A DNA stretch of 64,000 nucleotides. Origin: SLRI01 sp942491185. Lineage in GTDB: Bacteria > Pseudomonadota > Alphaproteobacteria > Geminicoccales > Geminicoccaceae. Position numbers and translations under genes: made by a program. The stretch is from assembly GCA_942491185.1 (NCBI GenBank), contig CALOAB010000011.1, positions 163,710 to 227,709 on the forward strand. Reading direction: 5' to 3'. Below are positions 1-9,258 of this stretch, in pieces. Each line of letters begins with the position of its first letter. Position 1 is the first letter of the stretch. The notes below the pieces were generated by a model. The model saw nothing but the letters and a program-made list of their open reading frames with translations. It was not told where the DNA came from and made no database searches.

Positions 1-551
1 AAGCTCGGCAGGGCGGCGGCTGCCGCGGCGCCAGCGAGCAAGCCGATCAGGACGCCATCGCCCCCCATCCCGGCGCGCACGAGGCCGATGCCGACAGCGA
101 GTGCCACGATCGCCCGCGTCAATGCCAGGCGCGCGTAGTGAGCGGGTTGCAGGCGCGCATTGGCGAGCCGCAGCTGAATCTCGCTCAGCGCGTCGACCAC
201 AACCAGCGCGCAGCCGATCACCACGAGCTGCCGCAGCGCCGGGTCATCGAGGCCCGAGATCAGCCCCAGGGCGGCAAGGGCGATGACCAGAGCGACCACC
301 ACGAAGCCAGCCAGCGCAGATGCCAGCAAGCGCTCGGGCGCGCCTCGATAGGCGGCGACAAAGCGCAAGAGGCCCAGCTGCAGCCAGAGAAACGCCACCA
401 TCTGGACCACGCCGATCGTCGCGATCGCGACGGCATAGCGCCCGTACTCGGCAGGCTCCAGGAATCGGGTGTAGATCGCGATCGCGGCGAAGCTGACCAG
501 TGCCGGCAGGCCCCGTGCAAGGCCATAGGCGAGGCCGTGCTTCACCATCAT
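1..551 (-). CDS. Polysaccharide flippase (Wzx/MVF-type), 3' part off window
   Basis: The reverse strand is open from an ATG at 551 (a second in-frame ATG is at 548) to the window edge, giving 183 codons with no stop. The product begins MMVKHGLAYGLARGLPALVS and is made of long Ala/Val/Leu/Ile-rich hydrophobic segments separated by short charged loops (for example YTRFLEPAEYGRYA). This is the usual N-terminal look of lipid-linked oligosaccharide flippases of the MATE/MVF superfamily, whose N-terminus often carries a 'RFLxPxEYG' loop. Known members move undecaprenyl-PP-linked repeat units across the inner membrane. Its place beside glycosyltransferases and a Wzc-like kinase fits that role. The C-terminal half is missing, so a related membrane protein of the same superfamily cannot be excluded. 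Confidence 0.7.
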   Translation of the reverse strand, partial: MMVKHGLAYGLARGLPALVSFAAIAIYTRFLEPAEYGRYAVAIATIGVVQMVAFLWLQLGLLRFVAAYRGAPERLLASALAGFVVVALVIALAALGLISGLDDPALRQLVVIGCALVVVDALSEIQLRLANARLQPAHYARLALTRAIVALAVGIGLVRAGMGGDGVLIGLLAGAAAAAALPS

Positions 552-634
552 CGCTGGGCTACCCGAACGCTGGCCGTAGCGGATCGCTCAACCATTCGGT
601 AAGACCGGCTGATCTCTTTCTCGTGGAGCGCGCC

Positions 635-2167
635 ATGCCCAGTCGCATCGATCCGGATTTCCTGTCGGGGCGCCAGCCAGTGTCTCGGGCGGGCTTCCGC
701 CGGACCCTGGAAGCGGTGCGCGACGAGATCGATCACCAGGGCTTCTTTCAGGCCGTCGCTGTGGGGGCGGTCGAACGGCCTGGCGCCGCCAAGCTCGGCG
801 ACTGGCTGGCTGCTGCCGATTTCGGCGCGGTCGGCGACGGGCTGGCGGATGACACGGCGGCCTTGCAGGCAGCGCTCGATGCGCTCGCGGCACGAGGCGG
901 GGTGCTGCTGCTTGCCGCCGGTGCCCGTTACCGCATCAGCCGCGGCCTTACGCTCTTCGATGCCCGGGGCTTTCGCATCGATGGTCAGGGTGCCACGATC
1001 CGCATGACCGACGGGGCACCGGTCGACGTGCCTTACTGGCTGCTGCATCTGGAGCGGTGCGGTTCGTTCGCGGTTGTTGACCTCGAGCTGGATGGCAATC
1101 GGGCGACGCGGATCATTGGTGCCGAGCCTTGGGCCAACAACCTCCAGCTCCACGCCTGCCGGCGTTTTCGCCTTTCCGGGGTGCATAGTCGCGATGCGGT
1201 GGTCGACGGTTTCATGCTCTATCACGGTGACCGCGCGGATCCGTCGACCTTTTGCCGGGAAGGGCTGATCGAGGCCTGCAGCGCCACCGCTTGCGCCCGT
1301 CAGGGGCTCACCATTCTCAACGCCTTCGACATCACGGTGCATGCCTGCAGCTTTACCGGCAGTCGCGGCGTGCCGCCGGAATCCGGCATCGACGTCGAGA
1401 GCCATGTCGATTCCGCCGTTCCCAGCAATGCGCGAATCGTCATCAGCGCTTGTCGCATCGCCGATCATGTCGGCGGTGGTGTGCTGCTGACCGAGTTCGG
1501 CGGGGCGCGGAGCCTGACGGTCACCGATTGCAGCTTCGAGGCGTGCGGCCGGTTCGGCGTCTTCATCGGCGCCGGCGATTGCATCGTGCGCGACTGCCGT
1601 TTCAGCCGCTTCGACGAGCGCATCGAGCACGGTGTCATCAACATCCGCAACCGCGCGGGCGGCGTGCCGCCGCTGGTCACCGGGAATGTCTTTAGCGAGC
1701 TCGCCATGGGCAATCCCAACCAGGCGGCAATCTATGTGCGACCGGAGGCTGGGCTCGGCACAGTGATCGAGGGCAATCGCCTGGAAGACGTCGATGCGAC
1801 GGGCATCACCGCGACCGCGCCCGGGACGATCGTTCGGGGCAACGTGCTCCGCGGCAATCGTCGAGACGGCCTGCGGATCGGCGGGGATTGCCTGGTCGAG
1901 GGCAACTTCATCAGCGACATGGCAGGCGTCGGCCCGGCCATCCTGGTCTATGGCGGCGGGACCGTCGTTCGCGCCAACCAGCTGGTGAATTGCGACAACG
2001 GTGCGGCCGGCAGCATTCGGGTCATTCAAGAGCCGGACGAGCCGCTCCGGCCGAGCATCGTCGCCGACAACCTGCTGCGTCTCGATCCTGCGAACGGCCG
2101 GGCCCAGGCGGTCAGCCTCACCGTGCCCGGCATCGAGCGCAACAATGACGCGTTCGGCTATGGCTGA
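635..2167 (+). CDS. Right-handed beta-helix (pectate-lyase-superfamily) protein
   Basis: 510 residues. The ATG at 635 follows a GGAG (625-628) by six bases, so I prefer it to the longer in-frame start upstream. Residues about 60-90 contain FGAVGDGLADDTAALQAAL, the entry motif of the Pectate_lyase_3 type of parallel beta-helix seen in phage tailspikes and polysaccharide-degrading or epimerising enzymes. The rest is a long series of short degenerate strands with repeated N/G/C turns, as expected for a solenoid. No secretion signal is obvious at the N-terminus. It is divergent from the flippase and convergent with a glycosyltransferase. By context it could trim, modify or bind the local polysaccharide, but catalytic residues cannot be assigned from sequence alone. 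Confidence 0.7.
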   Translation: MPSRIDPDFLSGRQPVSRAGFRRTLEAVRDEIDHQGFFQAVAVGAVERPGAAKLGDWLAAADFGAVGDGLADDTAALQAALDALAARGGVLLLAAGARYRISRGLTLFDARGFRIDGQGATIRMTDGAPVDVPYWLLHLERCGSFAVVDLELDGNRATRIIGAEPWANNLQLHACRRFRLSGVHSRDAVVDGFMLYHGDRADPSTFCREGLIEACSATACARQGLTILNAFDITVHACSFTGSRGVPPESGIDVESHVDSAVPSNARIVISACRIADHVGGGVLLTEFGGARSLTVTDCSFEACGRFGVFIGAGDCIVRDCRFSRFDERIEHGVINIRNRAGGVPPLVTGNVFSELAMGNPNQAAIYVRPEAGLGTVIEGNRLEDVDATGITATAPGTIVRGNVLRGNRRDGLRIGGDCLVEGNFISDMAGVGPAILVYGGGTVVRANQLVNCDNGAAGSIRVIQEPDEPLRPSIVADNLLRLDPANGRAQAVSLTVPGIERNNDAFGYG

Positions 2168-2178
2168 GCGATGTCCGC

Positions 2179-3384
2179 TCATGCCGCTCGGGCCTCGTCA
2201 GGCGCGGCAACGGTGACGCTGTCCGAGCCTGTGCACTGCGCATAGAGCGAGCGATAGGCACCGACGATGGCCGCAAGGCTGAAGTGTGATGCGATTCTCT
2301 GCCGTGCGCTTCGGCCCATGGCCCGTCGTTGCTCGGCGGGCAGCGCCAGGAGCTCGGACAAGGCCGTTGCGAGTGCTGCCGGATCGCGTGGCGGCACCAC
2401 GCGCCCGGTATCGCCGATGATCGCAGCGCAGTCGCCAGTGTCGGTGGCCACGCATGGCACGCCGGCGGCCATGGCTTCGCCGATGGCATTGGGAAAGCCT
2501 TCGCCCCAGGCCGAGCTGAGGACCGCGAGATCGAGCCCCTTGATCACGGGGCGGGGGTCGGCCAGGGGGCCGAGAAGGTGGACCTTCCCGGCAAGTCCGA
2601 AGGCTTCGATCTGACCGACGAGGGCGCCGTTGGCGGCATCGGCGCGATTGCCGAGCATGACCAGCTGCACCGGCTCGGCGGCGCCGAGCCGTGCCATGGC
2701 GGCAAGCAGGGTGCCGTGGTCCTTCATCGGTCGGACCTCTGCCGCGATGCCGATCAGGGTCGTGCCCGGATCGACACCGAGGCGATGTCTCAGCACGGCA
2801 CCCGCCATCGGGTCGGGTGCCAAGGCATCGAGATCGAAGCCGTTGCCGATCACCGCGCTGCGGCTCGAGCGGTAGCCGGCAGCCGCATGCTGCCTGGCGG
2901 CCGCGGCGGCGTTGTAGATGATCGCCCTGGGGTGGGCGGAGAGCGCAGCGCCGGCTCTGATCACCCAGCGCGTGAGGGCGGGCTCCGCTGCCGGATCGTC
3001 GAGCGCACCGCGTACGTTCCAGAGCACGGGTGCCCGAAGCCCGGTGCAAAGGGCGGCGAGCGAGGCCGCGAGATTGCCGTGATACATCCAGCCTTGCACG
3101 AGCGCCGGCCGCAGCCGACGCAGCAATCGGCCGAGCGCGATGATGGCCATCGGCGCCACCGTCCCCTGGCCGAGATCCAGGCTGTGCACAGTGGCACCGC
3201 TCTGCCGGATCGGCCCGGCGAGCGCGCCTGCCGGCAGCAGGCTCACGACATGGGTTCGGGGCGGCGCCGAGAGTGGTGCTGATACCAGCTTCTCGAGCAT
3301 CCGTTGCGCGCCGCCGAGCGCCAGGCTGGTGATGACGTGCACGATCGGCGCGTCGAGCGGCCTGCCGGCGACACCACCGGTCAT
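2179..3384 (-). CDS. Glycosyltransferase, GT4 family
   Basis: 401 residues with the GT-B layout. The N-terminal nucleotide-fold half starts IVHVITSLALGGAQRML (residues about 14-30), typical of retaining GT4 enzymes. The C-terminal half carries the family E-x7-E motif in EGFPNAIGE (Glu295 and Glu303) followed by GVPCVATDTGD. GT4 enzymes move a sugar from a nucleotide donor to a lipid-linked or polymer acceptor on the cytoplasmic face. The start ATG overlaps the stop of the upstream aminotransferase gene by four bases (ATGA), so the two are probably translationally coupled. Donor and acceptor cannot be read from the sequence. The surrounding genes suggest assembly of a surface polysaccharide or glycoconjugate repeat unit. 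Confidence 0.88.
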   Translation of the reverse strand: MTGGVAGRPLDAPIVHVITSLALGGAQRMLEKLVSAPLSAPPRTHVVSLLPAGALAGPIRQSGATVHSLDLGQGTVAPMAIIALGRLLRRLRPALVQGWMYHGNLAASLAALCTGLRAPVLWNVRGALDDPAAEPALTRWVIRAGAALSAHPRAIIYNAAAAARQHAAAGYRSSRSAVIGNGFDLDALAPDPMAGAVLRHRLGVDPGTTLIGIAAEVRPMKDHGTLLAAMARLGAAEPVQLVMLGNRADAANGALVGQIEAFGLAGKVHLLGPLADPRPVIKGLDLAVLSSAWGEGFPNAIGEAMAAGVPCVATDTGDCAAIIGDTGRVVPPRDPAALATALSELLALPAEQRRAMGRSARQRIASHFSLAAIVGAYRSLYAQCTGSDSVTVAAPDEARAA

Positions 3385-4628
3385 GCCCGGCCCCCGACGG
3401 CCCTGATGATCGAGGCGATTCGTGCCAGATCGTCGTCGTCGAGCTCGCTGCCAGAGGGCAGGCAGAGGCCATCGCGGAAGAGCTGCTCGCCGACCGCGCC
3501 ACCGAAGCAGGCCATGCCCTTGAAGACCGGCTGCAGGTGCATCGGCTTCCAGATCGGCCGGGCCTCGATCGATGCTGCGCCCAGCGCCTGGCGCACCGCC
3601 TCCCGATCCGCGCCGAACGCCACCGGGTCGATCGTGATGCAGGTCAACCAGCGATTGGCGGTGCCGTAATCCGCCTCGGGCATGAAGGTGATGCCGGGTA
3701 GATCACCGAGCAGGTGCTGGTAGGCAGCGAAGACGGCGCGCCGTTGGGCTACCCGCTGGCCGAGCAGCTCGAGCTGCCCGACGCCGATCGCGGCCAGCAC
3801 GTTGCTCAGGCGATAGTTGTAGCCGAGCTCCTCGTGCTCGTAGTGGGCGACAGGCTGCCGCGCTTGTTGCGCCAGGTAGCGCGCCCGCTCGATCGAAGCG
3901 GCGTCATCGGTCGCGAGAATTCCACCGCCGCCGGTGGTGATGATCTTGTTGCCGTTGAAGGAGTAGACCGCCATCGCCGAGCCCTTGCCGGCGTGCCGAT
4001 CCTGGTAGGTGGCACCCATGGCCTCGGCACTGTCGCTGACGAGCGGAATGCCGAACGGCTGCAGCACGGCCTGTAGCGCGTCATGATCGGCAGCCTGCCC
4101 GTAGAGGTCGCAGGGGACCACGGCCTTGGGCAGCGAGCCTTGCCGCGCCAGCGTGGTGATGGCGTCATGCAGCCGGTCGGGATCCATGGTCCATGTCGAC
4201 GGGTCTGCGTCGACGAAGACGGGCTCAGCGCCCAGCATGACGATCGGTGACACGCCACCGACGAAGGTGAGATCGGCTGCGATCACGGTGTCGCCCGGGC
4301 CGACGCCAAGGCAGCGAAGCGCCAGATGCAGCGCCGCTGTGCCGCTCGTGACAGCCGCACAATGGCGAAAGCCCGTGATCTCGCTCATGGCCGCCTCGAA
4401 GCGCTCGAGCATCGGTCCGACAGGGGCGATGTAGTTCGACGTGAAGGCCTCCATCACGAGGCCGAGCTCGCGGCCCGACAGATGCGGCGGCGACAGGAAG
4501 ACCTGCGCCGGCGGTGCTTGCCAACTCGATGCCGATGGGGCCGCCTTGGTCAGCTCTGGCGGTCTCTCGTGCAGGCGCATGGTGTGCTCTTTGTCCGCTG
4601 GAGCCGATAGCGGCTTGGCACCGCTCAC
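3381..4628 (-). CDS. DegT/DnrJ/EryC1/StrS sugar aminotransferase (PglE-like)
   Basis: Up to 415 residues. This is a PLP-dependent sugar aminotransferase: TSGTAALHLAL (residues about 94-104) binds the phosphate, DSAEAMG (199-205) replaces the usual 'DxAxAxG' ring contact, and SFNGNKIITTGGGG supplies the Schiff-base lysine (Lys228). Family members convert UDP- or dTDP-4-keto-6-deoxy sugars to 4-amino sugars. With the divergent PglF-like dehydratase and the PglC-like transferase, the simplest role is the 4-amination step of UDP-bacillosamine-type synthesis. The start is uncertain: GTG at 4628 gives the full length, while an in-frame ATG at 4580 with a weak AAAGAG upstream would drop 16 residues. 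The upstream DNA is AT-rich and shared with the divergent gene. Confidence 0.88.
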   Translation of the reverse strand: MSGAKPLSAPADKEHTMRLHERPPELTKAAPSASSWQAPPAQVFLSPPHLSGRELGLVMEAFTSNYIAPVGPMLERFEAAMSEITGFRHCAAVTSGTAALHLALRCLGVGPGDTVIAADLTFVGGVSPIVMLGAEPVFVDADPSTWTMDPDRLHDAITTLARQGSLPKAVVPCDLYGQAADHDALQAVLQPFGIPLVSDSAEAMGATYQDRHAGKGSAMAVYSFNGNKIITTGGGGILATDDAASIERARYLAQQARQPVAHYEHEELGYNYRLSNVLAAIGVGQLELLGQRVAQRRAVFAAYQHLLGDLPGITFMPEADYGTANRWLTCITIDPVAFGADREAVRQALGAASIEARPIWKPMHLQPVFKGMACFGGAVGEQLFRDGLCLPSGSELDDDDLARIASIIRAVGGRA

Positions 4629-4889
4629 TTCATGCTTGTCTTTGACTTCTTTACCGTCTTCGAATCAATCATAACAAACTTGGCCAAATACCATAATGCG
4701 CAAAATACTGGAGGCTTCTGGCTATCGCGACCATGAATCGGATAAAAGGCGCGAGTGTTAATAAAAGATTAAGCGCGACGTTCCGATGCGGTAATGCTGT
4801 CTATTTCCGCAAAAGTTGAGTGGACGACGCGTTGCAATCATCTAATCGGCAAAAATCTTGGCCCGTTAACTATAAATGAGGCAAGAATC
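4629..4889. other. AT-rich divergent intergenic region
   Basis: About 260 bases between the divergent aminotransferase and dehydratase genes are clearly richer in A+T than the surrounding coding DNA. An open frame continues upstream of the dehydratase to 4794, but its composition is unlike a gene, so I treat it as control DNA. A TATAAA at 4871-4876 lies just before the chosen dehydratase start, and a TATGAT reads on the other strand near 4671. Neither has a convincing -35, so no promoter is called. This is the obvious place for regulation of both arms of the locus. Confidence 0.5.
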
Positions 4890-6935
4890 GTGGCGACTGA
4901 AAGAGTGATCGCAGGCAGACTCCCGGTCGTCGCCGGTGTCGTGTCGGGACGCAAGATGTGGCTGCGGCTGAAGCATCAGCTCAAGCCGGCGCTGACCCTG
5001 GCGCACGATACCGGGCAGGCGGGCATTGCGTTCCTGCTGGCCATGCTGCTGCGTCTCGGGCCCGACGACTTTCTTGCCTGGGGCTTCACCGGGCTCGGTG
5101 CGGCGACCGGGATCGCAATGCTCACCGCTTGCGTCGCTTTCGCCGGCCTGCGGACCCATGCTCAGATCTGGCGCTTCACCGCCGCCCATGAGCTGGGCGT
5201 TCTGGCCCGTGCGGTCGCCATCTCGGCGCTGCTCTTTCTGCTTGCGATGTTCGTGATCGATCGCGCTGCCAGCGTGCCACGCTCGGTGCCGGTCATTCAG
5301 GCCTTGATCTTGATGGCGCTCCTGAGCAGCGCCCGGCTGGCCTATCTGTGGCTGCACCGGCATCCAGGCCTGGGTGCCGAGCGGCCCGAGGATGTGCCCG
5401 AGGCGCTGATCTGGGGCGCGGATCCGGACTCGGCGCACTACGTTCAAGCACTCGCCAACGACACGCGGGCCCCGTTTCGTCCGATCGGTGTCATCGACGA
5501 TAGCGGCCGCTTCCGCGGGCGCCGGCTCAATGGCGTGCCGGTGCTCGGCAGCACGGCCGAGCTGCCGCGAATTCTCGAAGGCTTGCGGGCCAAGGGAGCG
5601 TCGCCGCGGCTGTTGATCGCGAGCCGCGCCATTCAGGACCGCGAGCGTCGCCGGCTGATGCGCGAGGCGAGCCGCCTGGGGCTGGGTCTTGTCCATCTGC
5701 CGCGCCGGGTCGAGCTGCCGGCCGACGGCGCCGACGATCTGTTCAGTGTCGAGCAGATCGCGGCACGGGCGCCGGTGAGCCTCGACGAGCCCGGGCTCGA
5801 GCAGCTGGTGCGCGGCAGGCGGGTGCTCGTCACCGGTGCTGGCGGCAGCATCGGCAGCGAGCTGGTGCGTCAGGTTCTGTCGCTGACGCCTGCCGAGCTG
5901 GTGCTGCTCGATCGGAGCGAGTTCGGCCTCTACGCCATCGAGCAGGAGATTGCCGCGGCGGCGGCGACCAGCGGCGTTCGCTTGCGCCCGGTGATCGGCG
6001 ACATTCGCGATGCACGGCAACTCGGCCGGCTGTTCCAGCGGCTCAGCCCTGAGATCGTGTTCCACGCAGCGGCGCTCAAGCACGTGCCGCTCTGCGAGCA
6101 GAACATGCTCGCCACCTTGCTGAACAACATCCATGGCACGCGTTGCGTCGCCGACGCCTCGGTTGCCGCCGGCGCGCTCGCCATGGTGCAGATCTCGACC
6201 GACAAGGCGGTCAACCCGACCAATGTGATGGGCGCCAGCAAGCGGGTCGCCGAGCTCTATTGCCAAAGCCTGGACTGGAGCATCGCGCAAGGCGGTGGTG
6301 CTGGAACGCGGTTCATGATCACCCGCTTCGGCAACGTGCTCGGCTCCAGCGGCTCGGTTGTGCCGTTGTTCCGCCGGCAGGTCGCCGAAGGCGGGCCGGT
6401 CACCGTGACCCATCCGGAGATCACCCGCTACTTCATGTCGATCGACGAGGCGGTGGGCCTGGTGCTGCGCGCGTCGGCGGCTGGGCTCGCCACGAGCTTC
6501 CCGCATCGCGGCTGCATCTTCGTCTTGGACATGGGCGAGCCGCTGCGCATCCTCGACGTTGCCCGCCGCGTGATTCGCCTGGCCGGACTCGAGCCGGAGA
6601 CCGACATCGAGATCGTCTACTCGGGCCTCAGGGACGGCGAGAAGCTGTTCGAGAGCCTGTTCTACGCCGAGGAGGTGCTGGTTCAGACCAGCGAGGAGCG
6701 GGTCATGGCTGCGGCTTCCGACCCGTTGCCGCTGAGCAGCCTGGTGCAAGCCATCGACGCGCTGACCCGTGCGGCAGAGCACGGTGACGAAGCCCAGGCT
6801 CGCTATCTCCTGGGCGAGCTCGTGCCGAGCTTCGCGGCTGTCACGCAGCACACGGTGGTGGTGCCCGACAGCCGCGAATGGCCGCGCCACGAGCGCGCGG
6901 CCATGGCCCCGGCCTTCCAGCCTTCGACCAACTGA
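4890..6935 (+). CDS. Membrane-bound NDP-sugar 4,6-dehydratase (PglF/WbpM/CapD family)
   Basis: 681 residues from a GTG at 4890. GAGG (4878-4881) sits upstream at good spacing, and the AT-rich sequence before it looks non-coding, so I reject the longer start at 4794. The N-terminal ~150 residues hold several hydrophobic membrane segments, followed by a CoA-binding-like Rossmann region and then the extended SDR dehydratase domain. TGAGGSIGSE (about 315-324) binds NAD and STDKAVNPTNVMG (about 436-448) is the active-site region of the non-classical PglF/FlaA1 type, in which Met replaces the Tyr of the YxxxK motif. These enzymes make UDP-4-keto-6-deoxy-GlcNAc at the inner membrane, the substrate for the divergent PglE-like enzyme. 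Confidence 0.92.
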   Translation: MATERVIAGRLPVVAGVVSGRKMWLRLKHQLKPALTLAHDTGQAGIAFLLAMLLRLGPDDFLAWGFTGLGAATGIAMLTACVAFAGLRTHAQIWRFTAAHELGVLARAVAISALLFLLAMFVIDRAASVPRSVPVIQALILMALLSSARLAYLWLHRHPGLGAERPEDVPEALIWGADPDSAHYVQALANDTRAPFRPIGVIDDSGRFRGRRLNGVPVLGSTAELPRILEGLRAKGASPRLLIASRAIQDRERRRLMREASRLGLGLVHLPRRVELPADGADDLFSVEQIAARAPVSLDEPGLEQLVRGRRVLVTGAGGSIGSELVRQVLSLTPAELVLLDRSEFGLYAIEQEIAAAAATSGVRLRPVIGDIRDARQLGRLFQRLSPEIVFHAAALKHVPLCEQNMLATLLNNIHGTRCVADASVAAGALAMVQISTDKAVNPTNVMGASKRVAELYCQSLDWSIAQGGGAGTRFMITRFGNVLGSSGSVVPLFRRQVAEGGPVTVTHPEITRYFMSIDEAVGLVLRASAAGLATSFPHRGCIFVLDMGEPLRILDVARRVIRLAGLEPETDIEIVYSGLRDGEKLFESLFYAEEVLVQTSEERVMAAASDPLPLSSLVQAIDALTRAAEHGDEAQARYLLGELVPSFAAVTQHTVVVPDSREWPRHERAAMAPAFQPSTN

Positions 6936-6999
6936 TCGCGCCCGTGCGGCCGCGCTGCCGCCCGCCTGCCTGCCAACCTCGTTTCGAGAGTGTCCGACC

Positions 7000-9258
7000 A
7001 TGACCCCGTCCGCGTCCCTCTTGAGCTCGCTGCCGCCGCCCCGCCTCGGGCGCCTCACCGTCGCCCCAGCTCGGCCATCGGGGCGCTACCAGGCGGCTGG
7101 TGAGATACCCGAGGCCGGCCTGACCGAGCTCTTCGCTCCCTTGTTCTGGCGTCGTTGGCTGGTGCTGGGATGCCTGATCGCTGGCATCACCGTGGCTGCG
7201 GTCATGGCGCTGACCAGCGAGCGGGAGTATGCGGCGACGGCCAAGCTCTTGGTCGGCAGCGAGTCCGGCAGCGCGTCGCGGTTGGCCGAGGCGCGCCTCG
7301 GCATGGAGGAGCAGGCCGAGCTGCTCAAGGGCCGCGAACTCGCCGAGCGCGTGATTGCGGAGCTGGATCTGGCGGCGGATCCGATGCTCGCGGGCGAAGC
7401 TGCCGCTTCGTCGTCGATCGTGGACAAGCTTACCGATGCCGTCCTCGTCTTGGCCGAGCGCTTCCCTGTCCTGGCGCCGCAGGTCGGCGAGTGGCGCGCG
7501 GCGCGCGAAGCGGCCACAGCCGAAGAAGCGGCGCTCGGCGGCTATCGGGCGCATGCCACGCTGCTCCGGCGCTTTGCCGAGCGACTCTCGGTCGAGCAGC
7601 AAGGGACGAGCTCGGTGCTCGCCGTGACGTTCCAGGCGAGCTCGCCGCGCCTGGCCGCTGACGTCGCCAATGCGGTGGTCGACGCGCATATCGCCGCCCA
7701 GCTGGAAGGCGGCCAGACCGCGATGACCGGGGTCTCGGTGGTGCTCGAGGCTCAGCTGGAGAAGCTCGAGGCCGATGTGCGCGGTGCCGAGGCTGCTGTT
7801 GCCGACTACCGCGCGGCTGCCGGGCTCGGGACCGACGCCGCCGTCGCCCAGCGGCTCGCCGTGCTCGAGCAGCGTCGCCTCGATAACCTGACGGCCTTGG
7901 CCGTCCAGCGTGACCGCATGGCCCGGCTGCTCGAACGGCAGCAAATCGGTGATCGCGCGACCCTCGTCGGCGAGGTCGAGGATACGGCCTCGATGCAGCG
8001 TCTGCTGGGCGAGGCCACGGCACTGCAGCAACAGATCAGCCAGCTCGGCGTCACCTACGGCGAGCGTCATCCGGCGATGTTGGCGCTCCGCGAGGAGCAG
8101 GCGGCCGTCAACCAGCGCATCGACGCCGAGATCCGCCGCCAGATCTCCCTTGAGGAGGCGGCACTGGCGCGGCTCGAGGCGGCGGACCAGTCGCTGGCTG
8201 CGCTGATCGTCGACCTGGAGCAGCGGCTCGGTGCTCGTGATCGAGCGGGCATCGGCCTGGCCGAGCTCGAGCGGCGGGCAGCAGCGGCGCGCGCGCTCCA
8301 GGACTCGTTCCAGCGCGACTCGCTGGCCGTAGCCGCCGAGCGTGCGCTGGTCCGGCCCAGCCTCAAGCTGCTGCAGACCGCCGTCCCGCCGACCGAGCCC
8401 GCCGCACCGCATACCAAGGTGATGCTGGTGCTCGGTGCCATCACGGGCGGGCTGGCTGGCGCGGTCGCGGCACACCTTCTCGAGTTCCGTGCCAACGCCC
8501 TTCGCTCGGCGCGGGACGTGGCACGCCTGAGCCATGCGCCGGTGCTGGCCGAGATCCCGAGGGTTCGACGACGGCGGACATCGCCGACGCCGGTCGACCA
8601 CGTGCGCGAGCGACCGCGCTCGGTGGTTGCCGATCGCCTCAACCGCGCCCTGGTCGCCGCATTGGCTGCCGTGGACCCTGAGCCCGGTGCTGGCCGCGTG
8701 ATCCTGGTGACGTCGAGCCAGCCGGGCGAGGGCAAGAGCACGGTAGCCCTGAGCATGGCGCTTCTGGCCGCGGGCAGCGGCGAGCAGACCCTGTTTCTCG
8801 ATGCCGACCTGCGCCGCTCGGTCTTCGCCAGCGACACGTCGCTCGAGGCCAGGCTCGGTCTCACCGAGCTGTCGCCCGGGTCCGCGAGCGGCTGTCGCCT
8901 CCTGATCGAGGCGCGCTCACAGCTGCGCTTGCTGACCGGGCTCGCCGGGCCGAACGACGACCCGCACCGGGTGCTCAAGACCGGCAAGATGGCGGACGTG
9001 CTGGCGGAGCTGCGGCGTCGCTTCGACCTCATCGTCATCGACACACCGCCGCTGCTCGCGGTGAGCGATGCGCATCACCTGATGCCGCTGGCCGACGCCG
9101 TGATCTTGGTGTCGCGCCTCGGGCGAACGACGCGCGACGACCTGCAGGAGTCGATCGGGCGGCTCGATCTCGCTCACGCTTCGCTGCTCGGCCATGTGGT
9201 CATCGGCGAGGCGTCACCCTCCACCTCTGCCAACGCGGCGGCCTATTATGCTGAGTGA
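7000..9258 (+). CDS. Wzc-like polysaccharide co-polymerase with tyrosine-kinase domain
   Basis: 752 residues from ATG 7000. A Wzz-type chain-length domain has a first membrane segment at about residues 50-70 and a second near 475-495, with a long Ala/Glu/Gln/Arg coiled-coil region between them. The cytoplasmic BY-kinase domain follows: Walker A SSQPGEGKST (about 572-581), Walker A' LFLDADLRR (about 599-607) and Walker B LIVIDTPPLL (about 677-686). Such proteins set polymer length and export through cycles of tyrosine phosphorylation. The C-terminal tail ends AAYYAE, so only two tyrosines are available where most family members have a longer tyrosine cluster. The downstream glycosyltransferase start overlaps this stop, indicating one operon with the 4,6-dehydratase. 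Confidence 0.9.
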   Translation: MTPSASLLSSLPPPRLGRLTVAPARPSGRYQAAGEIPEAGLTELFAPLFWRRWLVLGCLIAGITVAAVMALTSEREYAATAKLLVGSESGSASRLAEARLGMEEQAELLKGRELAERVIAELDLAADPMLAGEAAASSSIVDKLTDAVLVLAERFPVLAPQVGEWRAAREAATAEEAALGGYRAHATLLRRFAERLSVEQQGTSSVLAVTFQASSPRLAADVANAVVDAHIAAQLEGGQTAMTGVSVVLEAQLEKLEADVRGAEAAVADYRAAAGLGTDAAVAQRLAVLEQRRLDNLTALAVQRDRMARLLERQQIGDRATLVGEVEDTASMQRLLGEATALQQQISQLGVTYGERHPAMLALREEQAAVNQRIDAEIRRQISLEEAALARLEAADQSLAALIVDLEQRLGARDRAGIGLAELERRAAAARALQDSFQRDSLAVAAERALVRPSLKLLQTAVPPTEPAAPHTKVMLVLGAITGGLAGAVAAHLLEFRANALRSARDVARLSHAPVLAEIPRVRRRRTSPTPVDHVRERPRSVVADRLNRALVAALAAVDPEPGAGRVILVTSSQPGEGKSTVALSMALLAAGSGEQTLFLDADLRRSVFASDTSLEARLGLTELSPGSASGCRLLIEARSQLRLLTGLAGPNDDPHRVLKTGKMADVLAELRRRFDLIVIDTPPLLAVSDAHHLMPLADAVILVSRLGRTTRDDLQESIGRLDLAHASLLGHVVIGEASPSTSANAAAYYAE

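Noticed and set aside
548..2182. 544-residue frame opposite the beta-helix gene
   Set aside because: It has biased Ala/Asp/Arg composition and no recognisable motif; the plus-strand frame has a ribosome-binding site and a clear fold pattern.
4794..4889. Extended N-terminus of the 4,6-dehydratase
   Set aside because: The added 32 codons are in AT-rich DNA unlike the gene, and GAGG before GTG 4890 marks a better start.
4866..7058. 730-residue open frame opposite the 4,6-dehydratase
   Set aside because: It is the mirror frame of a well-recognised gene, rich in His/Arg/Gln with no domain; high GC creates such frames.
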